This document shows positions 46,550 through 54,926 of a stretch of DNA of 64,000 nt, piece by piece. A program made the translations under genes and the position numbers. The notes under the pieces are model-generated. The model searched no databases. It was given only the letters and a program-made list of their open reading frames with translations, and had not been told where the DNA came from. Source of the DNA: Pseudonocardia sp. HH130630-07 (GTDB lineage: Bacteria; Actinomycetota; Actinomycetes; Mycobacteriales; Pseudonocardiaceae); assembly GCF_001698125.1 (NCBI RefSeq), contig NZ_CP013854.1:3844001-3908000 (forward strand), given 5' to 3'. Numbering within the stretch: position 1 is the first letter of the stretch; each line of letters opens with the position of its first letter.

Positions 46550-48184
46550 GTGCAGCGACGCGGGTCCGGCGGGCCGCTGGCGCACCAGTTCCTGGTGTGG
46601 CAGCTGGTGGTGGTCGTCGTGCTGCTCGGCGCCGTCGCGGCGCTCGCCGCGGTGCAGTCGGCCGAGTCCTTCCGGGAGACCGAGGGCCGGCGGATGCTGT
46701 CGGTCGCCGAGGACGTCGCGTCGGTCCCGACGGTCCGCGAGGCGCTGCAGCGCGGGCAGTACGACCTCCTGCCGTCGTTCGCGCGGTCCGCGGAGAACCT
46801 CTCCGGCGCCGACGAGATCGAGATCGTGGACGCCGGACTGCTCGTCCGGACCTCGCCGGACCCGTCCCGGCTCCGCCAGCGTTTCGAACCGGGCGCCAGC
46901 ACCGCCCCGGGCGGCCGCGCCTGGGTGGGCAACCCGGACGGGCGCGCCGTCGTGGCCCAGGTGCCGGTGATCGGGGACCGGGGCGCGGTGATCGGGCTGG
47001 TCTCGGCCGGGATCCGGGCGCCGACGCTGTGGGAGTCGCTCGCCGCGGCCCGCACCGAGTCGATCGCGCTGCTCGGCCTCGGGCTCGGTGTCGGTGTCGG
47101 CGGGTCGCTGCTGCTGGCCCGGCGGGTGCGCCGGCAGACGCTGGGCCTGGAGCCCGACGAGATCGTCGAGCTGGTGCAGCGCCGGGAGGCGATGCTGCTC
47201 GGGATCAAGGAGGGCGTCGTCGGGCTCGACACCGCCGACCGGATCACCCTGCTGAACCCGGTCGCGCGCGAGCTGCTGGAGCTGCCCGACGCCCGGGCCG
47301 GCGACCCGGTGTCCGCCCTGGACCTCGACGACCGGCTCCGCGAGGTGCTCACCGGCGCCGCGGAGGGCGAGGACCAGCTGGTCCTGCGCGACACCAGGGC
47401 ACTGGTGCTGAACCGCCGCCCGGTCCGGCTCGACGGGCGCGACGTCGGTGCCGTCGTCACGCTGCGGGACCGGACCGAGCTGGCCACGCTGCAGCACCGG
47501 CTGGACACCTCGCACACCGTCACCGACACGCTGCGGGCCCAGGCCCACGAGTTCTCCAACCGGCTGCACACCATCGCCGGGCTGACCGAGCTGGGCGAGC
47601 ACGACGAGGTGCGCCGGTTCGTCTCCGGTGTCGTCGCCGCCTCCGAGGACTGGCGCCGCCAGGTGACGTCCTGCGTCGGGGACGCGGCCACCGCGGCGCT
47701 GCTCGTGGCCAAGAACAGCCAGGCCGCCGAGCGCGGTGTCGAGCTGGCGCTGCACCCGGACTCCCGGCTCGATCCCACCGACCCGGCCGAGGACCCGGAC
47801 CTGTCCGGTGACCTGGTGACGGTGCTGGGCAACCTCGTCGACAACGCGATCGACGCGATCGACGTCCCCGCGGGCCGGACCGGTCCGCGCCGGATCGAGA
47901 TCGCACTCGCCGGCGGCGGGGGCGACGAGGTGTGGGTGGAGGTCAGCGACTCCGGGCCGGGGATCGCCTCGGAGCTGGCGCAGGAGGTGTTCCGCGCCGG
48001 GTTCAGCACGAAGGCGGCGACCCTCGGCGGCCGCGGCCTCGGCCTGGCACTGGCCCGTCAGGCCTGCCTGCGCCGGGGTGGGACGATCGCGGTGCGGCCC
48101 GGCAGCGGATCCGGCGCCGTCTTCGAGGCGACGCTGCCGCCGGCGGGAGTGCGGACATCGGGAGTATCGGGAGTACGGACATGA
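46550..48184 (+). CDS. Sensor histidine kinase, CitA/DcuS family
   Basis: A 544-residue kinase: membrane span at about 14-36, extracytoplasmic sensor domain (37-165) with the CitA-like RAWVGNPDGRAVVAQVPVIGDRGAVIGLVSAGI, second span at about 168-190, a PAS domain (IVELVQRREAMLLGIKEGVVGLDTADRITLLNPVA), phosphoacceptor His at about 333 in AQAHEFSNRLHTIAGL, and ATPase boxes VLGNLVDNAIDAI, DSGPGI and GGRGLGLALARQ. It should sense a citrate- or malate-like acid. The stop overlaps the response-regulator start (ATGA). Confidence 0.92.
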   Translation: MQRRGSGGPLAHQFLVWQLVVVVVLLGAVAALAAVQSAESFRETEGRRMLSVAEDVASVPTVREALQRGQYDLLPSFARSAENLSGADEIEIVDAGLLVRTSPDPSRLRQRFEPGASTAPGGRAWVGNPDGRAVVAQVPVIGDRGAVIGLVSAGIRAPTLWESLAAARTESIALLGLGLGVGVGGSLLLARRVRRQTLGLEPDEIVELVQRREAMLLGIKEGVVGLDTADRITLLNPVARELLELPDARAGDPVSALDLDDRLREVLTGAAEGEDQLVLRDTRALVLNRRPVRLDGRDVGAVVTLRDRTELATLQHRLDTSHTVTDTLRAQAHEFSNRLHTIAGLTELGEHDEVRRFVSGVVAASEDWRRQVTSCVGDAATAALLVAKNSQAAERGVELALHPDSRLDPTDPAEDPDLSGDLVTVLGNLVDNAIDAIDVPAGRTGPRRIEIALAGGGGDEVWVEVSDSGPGIASELAQEVFRAGFSTKAATLGGRGLGLALARQACLRRGGTIAVRPGSGSGAVFEATLPPAGVRTSGVSGVRT

Positions 48185-48876
48185 AGGTACTGGTGGTCGA
48201 CGACGACTTCATGGTCGCCAAGGTCCATTCCGGCTACGTGGAGCGGATCGAGGGGTGCACCGTCGTCGGTGTCGCGCACGACGGGGCGCACGCCCTCGAG
48301 CTGGCGGCCGCGCTGCGCCCGGACCTGGTCCTGCTCGACGTCTACCTGCCCGACATGTCCGGGGTCGAGGTGCTGCGCGGGTTGCGGACCGGCGCCGCCG
48401 ACGATCCGTCCGTCCTCGTCGTCACCGCGGCGGACGACGCCGACACGGTCGCCGCGGCGCTGCACGGGGGCGCCCTGCACTACCTCGTCAAGCCGTTCGA
48501 CTCGACGGCACTGGCCGCCCAGGTGCACCGCGCGCAGCGGCTGCGCCGGGACCTGGAGCGGGTCCGCGGCCAGACCGACATCGACCGGCTGTTCGGCGGC
48601 TCCGGCGGCGTGCCGGCCGGGCCGGCCGGCGGCCCCGAGCGCATGCCCAAGGGCCTGACGACGCCGACCGCCGACCTGGTCGCGCGCACGCTGCGCGACC
48701 ACACCGCCGGTGCGGACGCCGACCTGTCGGCCACCGAGTGCGCACAGGCCACGGCGCTGTCCCGGGTGAGCGCGCGGCGCTACCTGGAGCACTTCGTCGC
48801 GACCGGCACGGTCACCGTGCGGTTGCGCTACGGCGGCACCGGCCGCCCGGAGCGCCGCTACCGCTGGGTCGGCTGA
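48181..48876 (+). CDS. Response regulator, CitB/DcuR family
   Basis: A 231-residue regulator: receiver domain with acidic pocket VLVVDDDFMVAKVH, phosphoacceptor Asp in PDLVLLDVYLPDMSGVEVL, and Lys in HYLVKPFDS; a Gly/Pro linker; and a C-terminal HTH (LSATECAQATALSRVSARRYLEHFV) typical of the CitB/DcuR class. Partner of the kinase just upstream. Likely target: the divergent TctC-like gene. Its last 19 bases overlap the converging hydrolase gene. Confidence 0.92.
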   Translation: MKVLVVDDDFMVAKVHSGYVERIEGCTVVGVAHDGAHALELAAALRPDLVLLDVYLPDMSGVEVLRGLRTGAADDPSVLVVTAADDADTVAAALHGGALHYLVKPFDSTALAAQVHRAQRLRRDLERVRGQTDIDRLFGGSGGVPAGPAGGPERMPKGLTTPTADLVARTLRDHTAGADADLSATECAQATALSRVSARRYLEHFVATGTVTVRLRYGGTGRPERRYRWVG

Positions 48877-49820
48877 GACCCCGGCCCCGGCTCCGGGCCG
48901 GGCGGGACCTGCGGATCCGGCGCGGGCGCGGGGTCCCCGGCCGCGAGCGCGTCCTCGGCCTCGGCGGCGTGCTCCAGCAGCTCCGCCGCCAGCGGCTCCA
49001 GCACGGCGGCGGGCAGCGCGTGCCCCATCCCGTCGACGGTCACGATGCGGACCGGTGGCGCGTCCCGCCCGCCGGCGATCCGCATGGTCAGGTAGGCCGC
49101 GTGCGGCGGCGGGTGCACCGGGTCCGCCGGTGCCTCGACGACGAGTGTCGGGACGGTGACCGCGCCCAGCTCGTCCGCCCGGTCGAGGCCGTCGACCCCG
49201 GCCTGGGAGTGCGCGAACGGGGTCTCCACCCGGCCGGAGTGGGCCATGACGCGCCGTTCGAGGTCCGCGAACTCGTCGGGGTCGAACGGCACGCCGTCCC
49301 CGGCGAGACGCCGCCAGTGCTCCACCCGCCAGGCGAGCTCGCTCGGCTCGTCCCGCGGGTCCTGTAGCTCCTGCCACATCCGCAGCACCCCGCGGGACGG
49401 CCCGGGCAGGTCCACCCGGTGGGCGTCCAGCGCGGCGGTGCAGAGCAGCGTCGCGCTCGCCAGCCGGTGCGGCGCGTCCAGGCACAGCAGCTGGACGAGC
49501 AGCCCGCCCATCGACATCCCGACGACGTGCGCCCGCGTGACGCCGCACGCGTCCAGCACGGTGAGCGCGTCGGTCGCGAGATCGGTGAGGCCGTAGGGCC
49601 GGTCCTCGAAGGCGTGCGTGGACCGCCCGGTGTCGCGGTGGTCGTAGCGCACGACCCGGTGCCGGGCCCGCAGCGCCTCGACGAGCGGGTCCGGCCAGAC
49701 CAGCCCGGACCAGTTCGCCCCCATCACCAGCAGGACGGGCAGCGCGGGGGTCGGTCCGTGCGCCGGGAGGTCCTCGACCCACACGACGACGCCCGGTTCG
49801 ACCTCGACCTCGTGTTCCAC
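48858..49820 (-). CDS. Alpha/beta hydrolase
   Basis: A protein of about 320 residues with an alpha/beta-hydrolase core: LLVMGANWSGLVWPDPLVEAL (oxyanion region), YDHRDTGRS, nucleophile Ser in HVVGMSMGGLLVQLL, Asp in VVEAPADPVHP and His in DGMGHALP. It belongs with the many serine esterases/hydrolases of this fold; no substrate can be assigned. A Pro/Ala-rich tail ends the protein. GTG at 49820 is chosen because the conserved domain starts there; TTG at 49859 is an alternative. Confidence 0.8.
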   Translation of the reverse strand: MEHEVEVEPGVVVWVEDLPAHGPTPALPVLLVMGANWSGLVWPDPLVEALRARHRVVRYDHRDTGRSTHAFEDRPYGLTDLATDALTVLDACGVTRAHVVGMSMGGLLVQLLCLDAPHRLASATLLCTAALDAHRVDLPGPSRGVLRMWQELQDPRDEPSELAWRVEHWRRLAGDGVPFDPDEFADLERRVMAHSGRVETPFAHSQAGVDGLDRADELGAVTVPTLVVEAPADPVHPPPHAAYLTMRIAGGRDAPPVRIVTVDGMGHALPAAVLEPLAAELLEHAAEAEDALAAGDPAPAPDPQVPPGPEPGPGSQPTQR

Positions 49821-49874
49821 ACCGGTGAATCTGCCAAACGACGCCCGGGGGCCCCGCAACCGGTCCCGGACGCG

Positions 49875-49911
49875 CGACGGCCCGGTCCGCGCGGGGCGGA
49901 CCGGGCCGTCG
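49875..49911. terminator. Hairpin terminator downstream of the mIHF gene
   Basis: Perfect 16-bp stem CGACGGCCCGGTCCGC (49875-49890) / GCGGACCGGGCCGTCG (49896-49911), loop GCGGG, 17 bases past the mIHF stop. Confidence 0.85.
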
Positions 49912-49927
49912 GGTGGTACCTGGTGGG

Positions 49928-50239
49928 TCAGCCGACCTCGTCGATCAGGGCCTGGCGCTGACGGTCCCCGAGGCCTGCGGCACGGCGCGACGCGTCGATG
50001 CCGGCCTTCTCCATGACCTTGGTGACCCGGGCCGGGCCCCAGCCGGGGACGCTCTTGAGCAGGTCGGCGACCTTGGTCTTGCCGACGATCTGGTCGGTCT
50101 TGGCGCGCCCGAGGACCGCGGGGATCGTCTCCTCGCCGTTCGCGATCTTGTCGCGGAGCTCCTTGCGGGCCGTCCGCGCTGCGGCGGCCTTCTTGAGCGC
50201 CTCGGCGCGCTGTTCCGGAGTCAGGGTGGGCAGAGCCAT
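49928..50239 (-). CDS. mihF: Actinobacterial integration host factor mIHF
   Basis: A 103-residue nucleoid protein: MALPTLTPEQRAEALKKAAAARTARKELRDKIANGE, then the helix-two-turn-helix region VADLLKSVPGWGPARVTKVMEKAGI and GLGDRQRQALI. This matches the mycobacterial/streptomycete mIHF (sIHF) family, which binds DNA without sequence specificity and shapes the chromosome; it is unrelated to HU/IHF of proteobacteria. Monocistronic, between a terminator upstream (50361-50381) and one downstream. Confidence 0.96.
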   Translation of the reverse strand: MALPTLTPEQRAEALKKAAAARTARKELRDKIANGEETIPAVLGRAKTDQIVGKTKVADLLKSVPGWGPARVTKVMEKAGIDASRRAAGLGDRQRQALIDEVG

Positions 50240-50360
50240 CTCTGACGCCTCCTCTCGGGTCCCAGCACCCCGTGCCGGGGGTGATGACTGTCGCGGATCG
50301 CGGTACAGACTGGCAGAGCCACCCGTGCGACCTGCGGGAACCCCCCTCTCCGGGGCGTGT

Positions 50361-50381
50361 CGGACCCGCGCACCGGGTCCG
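50361..50381. terminator. Hairpin downstream of the NADH dehydrogenase gene
   Basis: CGGACCCG (50361-50368) pairs with CGGGTCCG (50374-50381) around CGCAC, about 87 bases past the ndh stop and upstream of mihF. Confidence 0.55.
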
Positions 50382-50467
50382 GCCGGACTGTTCGTCGCAG
50401 CCGGACGACCACCCGCCGCACCAGCGGCTCGGCGGAATCGGTGCAGGTCAGACCGGGTGCGCCGGGA

Positions 50468-51913
50468 TCAGGCCGACGCCGCGGGCCGTTCCTCGGGTGG
50501 TTGCGGGGTACCGGGCGCGGTCCGCGGGTCGATCTCGTCGCGGTGCTCGGCCGCCGCCGTGTCGAAGTCCGGGTCGGCGGTCCCGCCGCCCCGCACGGTC
50601 TTGTCGTAGGAGGCGGTGACGCTGATCAGGCGGTGGCCGCGGAAGCGGGCGTAGCGCAGCGACCGGACCCAGTTGTAGAGGGTGCCGAACCGGTTGCCCC
50701 AGCCGATCAGGAACATGACGTGGACGTAGCACCACATCAGGTAGCCGAGCCAGCCGGTGAACTTGACCCCGCGGACGTCCGCGACGGCCTCGCGGGCACC
50801 GATGGTCGCCATCGAGCCCTTGTCGAAGTACCGGAACGGGGCGGGCGTCGTGTCGTCGCCCTTCGCCCTGGCCTTGATCAGCTTGCCGACGTAGGTGCCC
50901 TGCTGGATCGCGACCTGCGCGACGCCGGGGAGCCGGTCGATGGTGGAGACCATGTCGCCGACGGCGAAGACGTCGGAGCGGCCCGGCAGGCTGCAGTCCG
51001 GGTCCACCGAGAGCCGCCCGGCCCGGTCGATCTCGCCGCCGGAGGCCTTCGCCAGCATCTCGGCCAGCGGCGACGCCTGCACACCGGCCGCCCACACCTT
51101 GGTGCGGGCGACGATCCGGTCGGTGCCGTTCGGGCCCTTGACCGTGATGGAGTCGGCGTCGATGTCGGTCGCCATGGTGTTGAGGCGGACCTCGACACCC
51201 TTGCGCTCCAGGGTCCTGCGTGTGTAGTTCTGCAGCTTCTTCGCGAACGGCGGCAGCACGGCGGGCGCGGCGTCGAGCAGGATGATCCGCGCCTTGCGGG
51301 TGTCGATCGCCCGGTACTCCCGCGGCAGCACGTGCTGGGCCAGCTCGGAGAGCTGCCCGGCCAGCTCGACACCGGTCGGACCGGCCCCGACGACGACGAA
51401 CGTCGTCCAGGCCTGCTCCTCCTCGGGCGTCGGGGCGACCTCGGCGAGCTCGTAGGCGCCCAGGATCCGGGAGCGGAGCAGCCGCGCGTCCTCGATCGAC
51501 TTCATGCCGGGCGCGTGCTCGGCCCACTCCGGGTGCCCGAAGTAGGCGTGCGTGGCGCCGGCGGCGACGACCAGGGTGTCGTAGGGCAGCTCGATGTGCT
51601 GGCCGTCCGGTGCGGCGGCGTGCACGGTCTTGGCGTCGAGGTCGATCTCGCCGACCTCGGCGAGCAGCGTGCGCACGTTGCGCTGGCTCTTCAGCACCCG
51701 GCGCAGCGCCGGGGCGATCAGGCCGGGGGACAGGATGCCGGTCGCGACCTGGTAGAGCAGCGGCTGGAAGAGGTGGTGGTTGGTGCGGTCGACGATCGTG
51801 ACGTCGACGTCGGCGCCCTTCAGCGCCTTGGCGGCCTGGACGCCGCCGAAGCCGCCACCGACGATCACGACCTTGTGCCGCTGTGTCCGCTCGTCGTGCC
51901 CTGCCGTGCTCAC
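50468..51913 (-). CDS. ndh: Type II NADH dehydrogenase (NDH-2)
   Basis: A 481-residue single-subunit flavoprotein. FAD motif VVIVGGGFGGVQAAKAL, YDTLVVAAGATHAYFGHPEWAE, NADH motif FVVVGAGPTGVELAGQL, the second FAD block VFAVGDMVS, quinone-site region VAQVAIQQGTYVGKLI and the hydrophobic C-terminal segment LGYLMWCYVHVMFLIGWGNRF that attaches it to the membrane. It transfers electrons from NADH to menaquinone without pumping protons. GTG start at 51913. Only one copy is in view. Confidence 0.94.
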   Translation of the reverse strand: MSTAGHDERTQRHKVVIVGGGFGGVQAAKALKGADVDVTIVDRTNHHLFQPLLYQVATGILSPGLIAPALRRVLKSQRNVRTLLAEVGEIDLDAKTVHAAAPDGQHIELPYDTLVVAAGATHAYFGHPEWAEHAPGMKSIEDARLLRSRILGAYELAEVAPTPEEEQAWTTFVVVGAGPTGVELAGQLSELAQHVLPREYRAIDTRKARIILLDAAPAVLPPFAKKLQNYTRRTLERKGVEVRLNTMATDIDADSITVKGPNGTDRIVARTKVWAAGVQASPLAEMLAKASGGEIDRAGRLSVDPDCSLPGRSDVFAVGDMVSTIDRLPGVAQVAIQQGTYVGKLIKARAKGDDTTPAPFRYFDKGSMATIGAREAVADVRGVKFTGWLGYLMWCYVHVMFLIGWGNRFGTLYNWVRSLRYARFRGHRLISVTASYDKTVRGGGTADPDFDTAAAEHRDEIDPRTAPGTPQPPEERPAASA

Positions 51914-52175
51914 CTGAGTCCGCCCCTCATCGGTCGGTCTGGCGCGGGGTCGCCGCGTCGCTGCATCGGCCGGGATGTCCTCGACGCCTACAGGTACGCC
52001 TACGGGTGAGTGGACGGTCGACGACGGCCGTTCCGGCCGGTACCGACGACGGTATTGACCGCGTGACGCAGGGGCAAACCTGATGCCCCGGGAAACGCCT
52101 TTCAGAGTCCGAACTCACAGGCTGTCCGGACGCAAGCGGGGTGCGCCTCCACACGGACGTGTAAACATGGGAACC

Positions 52176-53780
52176 ATGTGCGGGATCGTCGCCGCTTTCG
52201 GCGGGACAGCGGTGGGAACACCGAAGGACACCGACAAGTACGAGCGGATGCTCGCCAGGGTGGCACACCGCGGGCCGGACGACACCGGCGTGCAGGTCGT
52301 GGGGAACACCTGGCTGGGCCACCAGCGCCTGTCGATCATGGACGTGAGCGGCGGGCACCAGCCCATGTCCGACGCGGACGAGACGGCCTGGATCGTCGGC
52401 AACGGCGAGATCTACAACCACGAGCGGATCAGCAAGGCGTTCCCGGACGGCACCGTCCGCACCGGGTCCGACACCGAGGCCGCGCTGCACGCCGTCATGT
52501 GGGACGGGCAGGTCGCGGTGGCCTCGCTGAACGGCATGTTCGCCGTCGCGATGGGCCGCGAGGACGGGTCCGGGCTGGTGGCGCGGGACCCGTTCGGGGT
52601 GAAGCCGCTCTACTGGGTGCCGCCGGCCGACGTCGGGGGCACCGACGTCCCCTACACCGCACCGGACCCGGGCGCGACCGTCCTGTTCGCCAGCGAGCTG
52701 CGGGCCTTCGACCCGGAGGACCGGCCGCACGTCGAGTCGTTCCCGCCCGGGTGCCTGTGGAGCCCGTCGTCGGGACTGGTGCGCTTCGCCGAGTCGGTGC
52801 CGGTCGAGGTCCGGCCGGCGCGGCGGGCGATCCGCCCCGGCTGGGACGAGGCCGACCTGTCCCGGGTGCGCGAGGCCGTCATCTCCGCGGTGCGCCGCCG
52901 GATGATGTCCGACGTCGGCGTCGGGGTCTTCCTCTCCGGCGGGCTGGACTCGGCACTCGTCGCCGCGATCGCGGCGCAGGAGGCCAGGGCCCGCGGCGAG
53001 CAGCTGCCGACGTTCGCGGTCGGCACCGCCGAGTCCGGCGACCTGATCGCGGCCCGCAAGGTCGCCGCGCACATCGGGTCCGACCACCACGAGATCCTGG
53101 TGACGCCCGAGGACATCGGGGAGGCGCTCGACCACGCCGTCGAGGTCATCGAGCACTACGACCCGGCGCTGGTGCGCAGCGCGGTGCCGAACCTCATCCT
53201 CGCCCGCGAGGCGGCGAAGAAGGTCAAGGTCGTGCTCACCGGCGAGGGCGCCGACGAGCTGTTCGCCGGGTACTCCTACACCCACACCGAGGACTACGCC
53301 GACCCGGACACGCTGCAGGCCGAGCTGGTCCGGTCCCTCGAGCAGCTGCACCACCTGAACCTGCAGCGCTGCGACCGCACCACGATGTACTTCGGGCTGG
53401 AGGCCCGCGAGCCGTTCCTGGACTCGGGCCTGGTGCGCACCGCACTCGCGCTGCCGCCGGAGTGGAAGCAGCGCACCGGTGACCGCCCGGAGAAGGCGAT
53501 CCTGCGCGAGGCGTTCGAGGGCTGGCTGCCCGAGGACCTGCTGTGGCGCGGCAAGGAGCAGTTCGGCGACGGCTCCGGGGCCGGCACCGTGCTGGCCGAG
53601 CTGGCCGGGCGCAAGGCGGCCGAGGCCCGGGAGACCGGCGGGACCCGCTCGGTGCCCGAGCACCCGGAGCACTCGTGGGCGCTGCGCAGCGAGGAGGAGT
53701 TCCTCTACTACGAGATCTGGCGCTCGCACTTCGCCGGCGTCCGCCCGGACCGGGTGCTGGGGGCGTTCGCGACCGCATGA
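52176..53780 (+). CDS. asnB: Asparagine synthetase, glutamine-hydrolysing
   Basis: A 534-residue enzyme. MCGIVAAFGG places the nucleophilic Cys directly after Met, so ATG 52176 is the start rather than MGTM nine bases earlier. The class II amidotransferase domain (HRGPDD, NGEIYNH, RDPFGVKPLY) covers residues 1-200; the synthetase domain has the PP-loop FLSGGLDSALVAAIA at about 250 and LTGEGADELFAGY. Makes asparagine from aspartate, glutamine and ATP. The final bases overlap the next start (ATGA), linking it to two RibD-like genes. Confidence 0.93.
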   Translation: MCGIVAAFGGTAVGTPKDTDKYERMLARVAHRGPDDTGVQVVGNTWLGHQRLSIMDVSGGHQPMSDADETAWIVGNGEIYNHERISKAFPDGTVRTGSDTEAALHAVMWDGQVAVASLNGMFAVAMGREDGSGLVARDPFGVKPLYWVPPADVGGTDVPYTAPDPGATVLFASELRAFDPEDRPHVESFPPGCLWSPSSGLVRFAESVPVEVRPARRAIRPGWDEADLSRVREAVISAVRRRMMSDVGVGVFLSGGLDSALVAAIAAQEARARGEQLPTFAVGTAESGDLIAARKVAAHIGSDHHEILVTPEDIGEALDHAVEVIEHYDPALVRSAVPNLILAREAAKKVKVVLTGEGADELFAGYSYTHTEDYADPDTLQAELVRSLEQLHHLNLQRCDRTTMYFGLEAREPFLDSGLVRTALALPPEWKQRTGDRPEKAILREAFEGWLPEDLLWRGKEQFGDGSGAGTVLAELAGRKAAEARETGGTRSVPEHPEHSWALRSEEEFLYYEIWRSHFAGVRPDRVLGAFATA

Positions 53781-54463
53781 GCGACCGTCCGCACGTCCTG
53801 GCGTCGGTCGCCGCGTCGCTGGACGGCTACATCGACGACACCGGCCCGCAGCGGCTGGTGCTCTCCGGCGCGGACGACCTCGACCGGGTGGACGGGGTGC
53901 GGGCCGGGGTCGACGCGATCCTGGTCGGGGCGAACACGGTCCGCTCCGACGATCCCCGGCTGCTCGTGCGGTCCGCCGACCGGCGACGGGAGCGGACCGC
54001 ACGGGGACTGCCCCCGACGCCGCGCAAGGTCGTGCTCTCCAGCGACGGGCGGCTCGACCCGGCGTCGCGGTTCTTCACCACCGGCGACGTCGAGAAGATC
54101 GTCTACACGACCGGGTCCGCGGCCGGGCGGGTACGGGACTCGCTCGGGACCGTGGCCACCGTCGTCGGGGCCGGGGACCCGGTGGACCTGCACGGCGTGC
54201 TCGCCGACCTGGCCGCCCGCGGGATCGGGCGGCTGATGGTGGAGGGCGGCGGCGCCGTGCACACCCGGTTCCTCGCCGCCGGTGTGGTCGACGAGCTGCA
54301 CCTGGTCTACGCGCCGTTCCTGCTCGGCACGGCCGGCGCCACCCGGTTCGCCGGCCCGGCCGCGTTCCCGCAGGGCCCGGGGCACCGGATGACGCTCGCC
54401 GAGGCCCGGCCGGTCGGTGACTGCGTGCTGCTGCGCTACCTCCCGGCAGGACCGGATGCCTGA
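53777..54463 (+). CDS. RibD-type reductase (dihydrofolate-reductase fold)
   Basis: A 228-residue stand-alone reductase domain: VLASVAASLDGYIDD at the start, VDAILVGANTVRSDDPRLLVR, PRKVVLSSDGRLDP, and the C-terminal GIGRLMVEGGGAVHTRFLAAGVVDELHLVYAP. This is the C-terminal half of RibD, which reduces the ribosyl group of pyrimidine intermediates in riboflavin synthesis with NADPH. The deaminase half is a separate downstream gene overlapping by 8 bases. Other riboflavin genes are absent here, so another pathway is possible. Confidence 0.87.
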   Translation: MSDRPHVLASVAASLDGYIDDTGPQRLVLSGADDLDRVDGVRAGVDAILVGANTVRSDDPRLLVRSADRRRERTARGLPPTPRKVVLSSDGRLDPASRFFTTGDVEKIVYTTGSAAGRVRDSLGTVATVVGAGDPVDLHGVLADLAARGIGRLMVEGGGAVHTRFLAAGVVDELHLVYAPFLLGTAGATRFAGPAAFPQGPGHRMTLAEARPVGDCVLLRYLPAGPDA

Positions 54464-54926
54464 ACCGACCGCGGCCGACCGCGTGCACCTGCGCCGGGCG
54501 ATCGCGCTGGCGGCGTGCTGCCCGCCGTCGGCGACGGCGTTCTCGGTCGGCGCGCTGGTCGTCGCGGGGGACACCGTGCTGGCCGAGGGGTACTCCCGCC
54601 GCGACGACCCGAGCGACCACGCCGAGGAGGCGGCGCTCGCCGGGATCGACCGCGGCGACCCCCGGCTGGCCGGGGCGACGATCTACACCTCGCTGGAGCC
54701 CTGCAGCGCCCGGGCGTCGCGGCCGGTGACCTGCACCCGGCACATCCTCGACGCCGGCATTCCCCGGATCGTGTTCGCCTGGCGGGAACCGGCGCTGTTC
54801 GTCGACGGCGACGGGGCCGGGACGCTGCGGGCCGCCGGGCGCGAGGTGATCGAGGTACCGGACCTGGCCGCGGCGGCGCGCGCCGTCAACTCCCACCTCC
54901 CGGGGATGGGGGAGCCGCCGCGCTGA
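54456..54926 (+). CDS. RibD-type pyrimidine deaminase / cytidine-deaminase fold
   Basis: A 156-residue zinc deaminase: RAIALAACCPPSATAFSVGALVV, the zinc His and catalytic Glu in DHAEEAAL, and the Cys ligands in SLEPCSARASRPVTCTRHIL. It corresponds to the N-terminal half of RibD, which deaminates the diaminopyrimidine of riboflavin synthesis. The spacing between the two Cys (eight residues) is slightly wider than in the classical PCxxxGxTPPC motif. It converges on and overlaps the ABC ATPase gene by 41 bases. Confidence 0.8.
   Translation: MPEPTAADRVHLRRAIALAACCPPSATAFSVGALVVAGDTVLAEGYSRRDDPSDHAEEAALAGIDRGDPRLAGATIYTSLEPCSARASRPVTCTRHILDAGIPRIVFAWREPALFVDGDGAGTLRAAGREVIEVPDLAAAARAVNSHLPGMGEPPR

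Noticed and set aside
48858..48876. 19-base overlap of the response regulator and hydrolase as evidence of a misassigned end
   Set aside because: Both stop codons are clear and both C-termini extend conserved frames; short convergent overlaps are normal in dense actinobacterial genomes.
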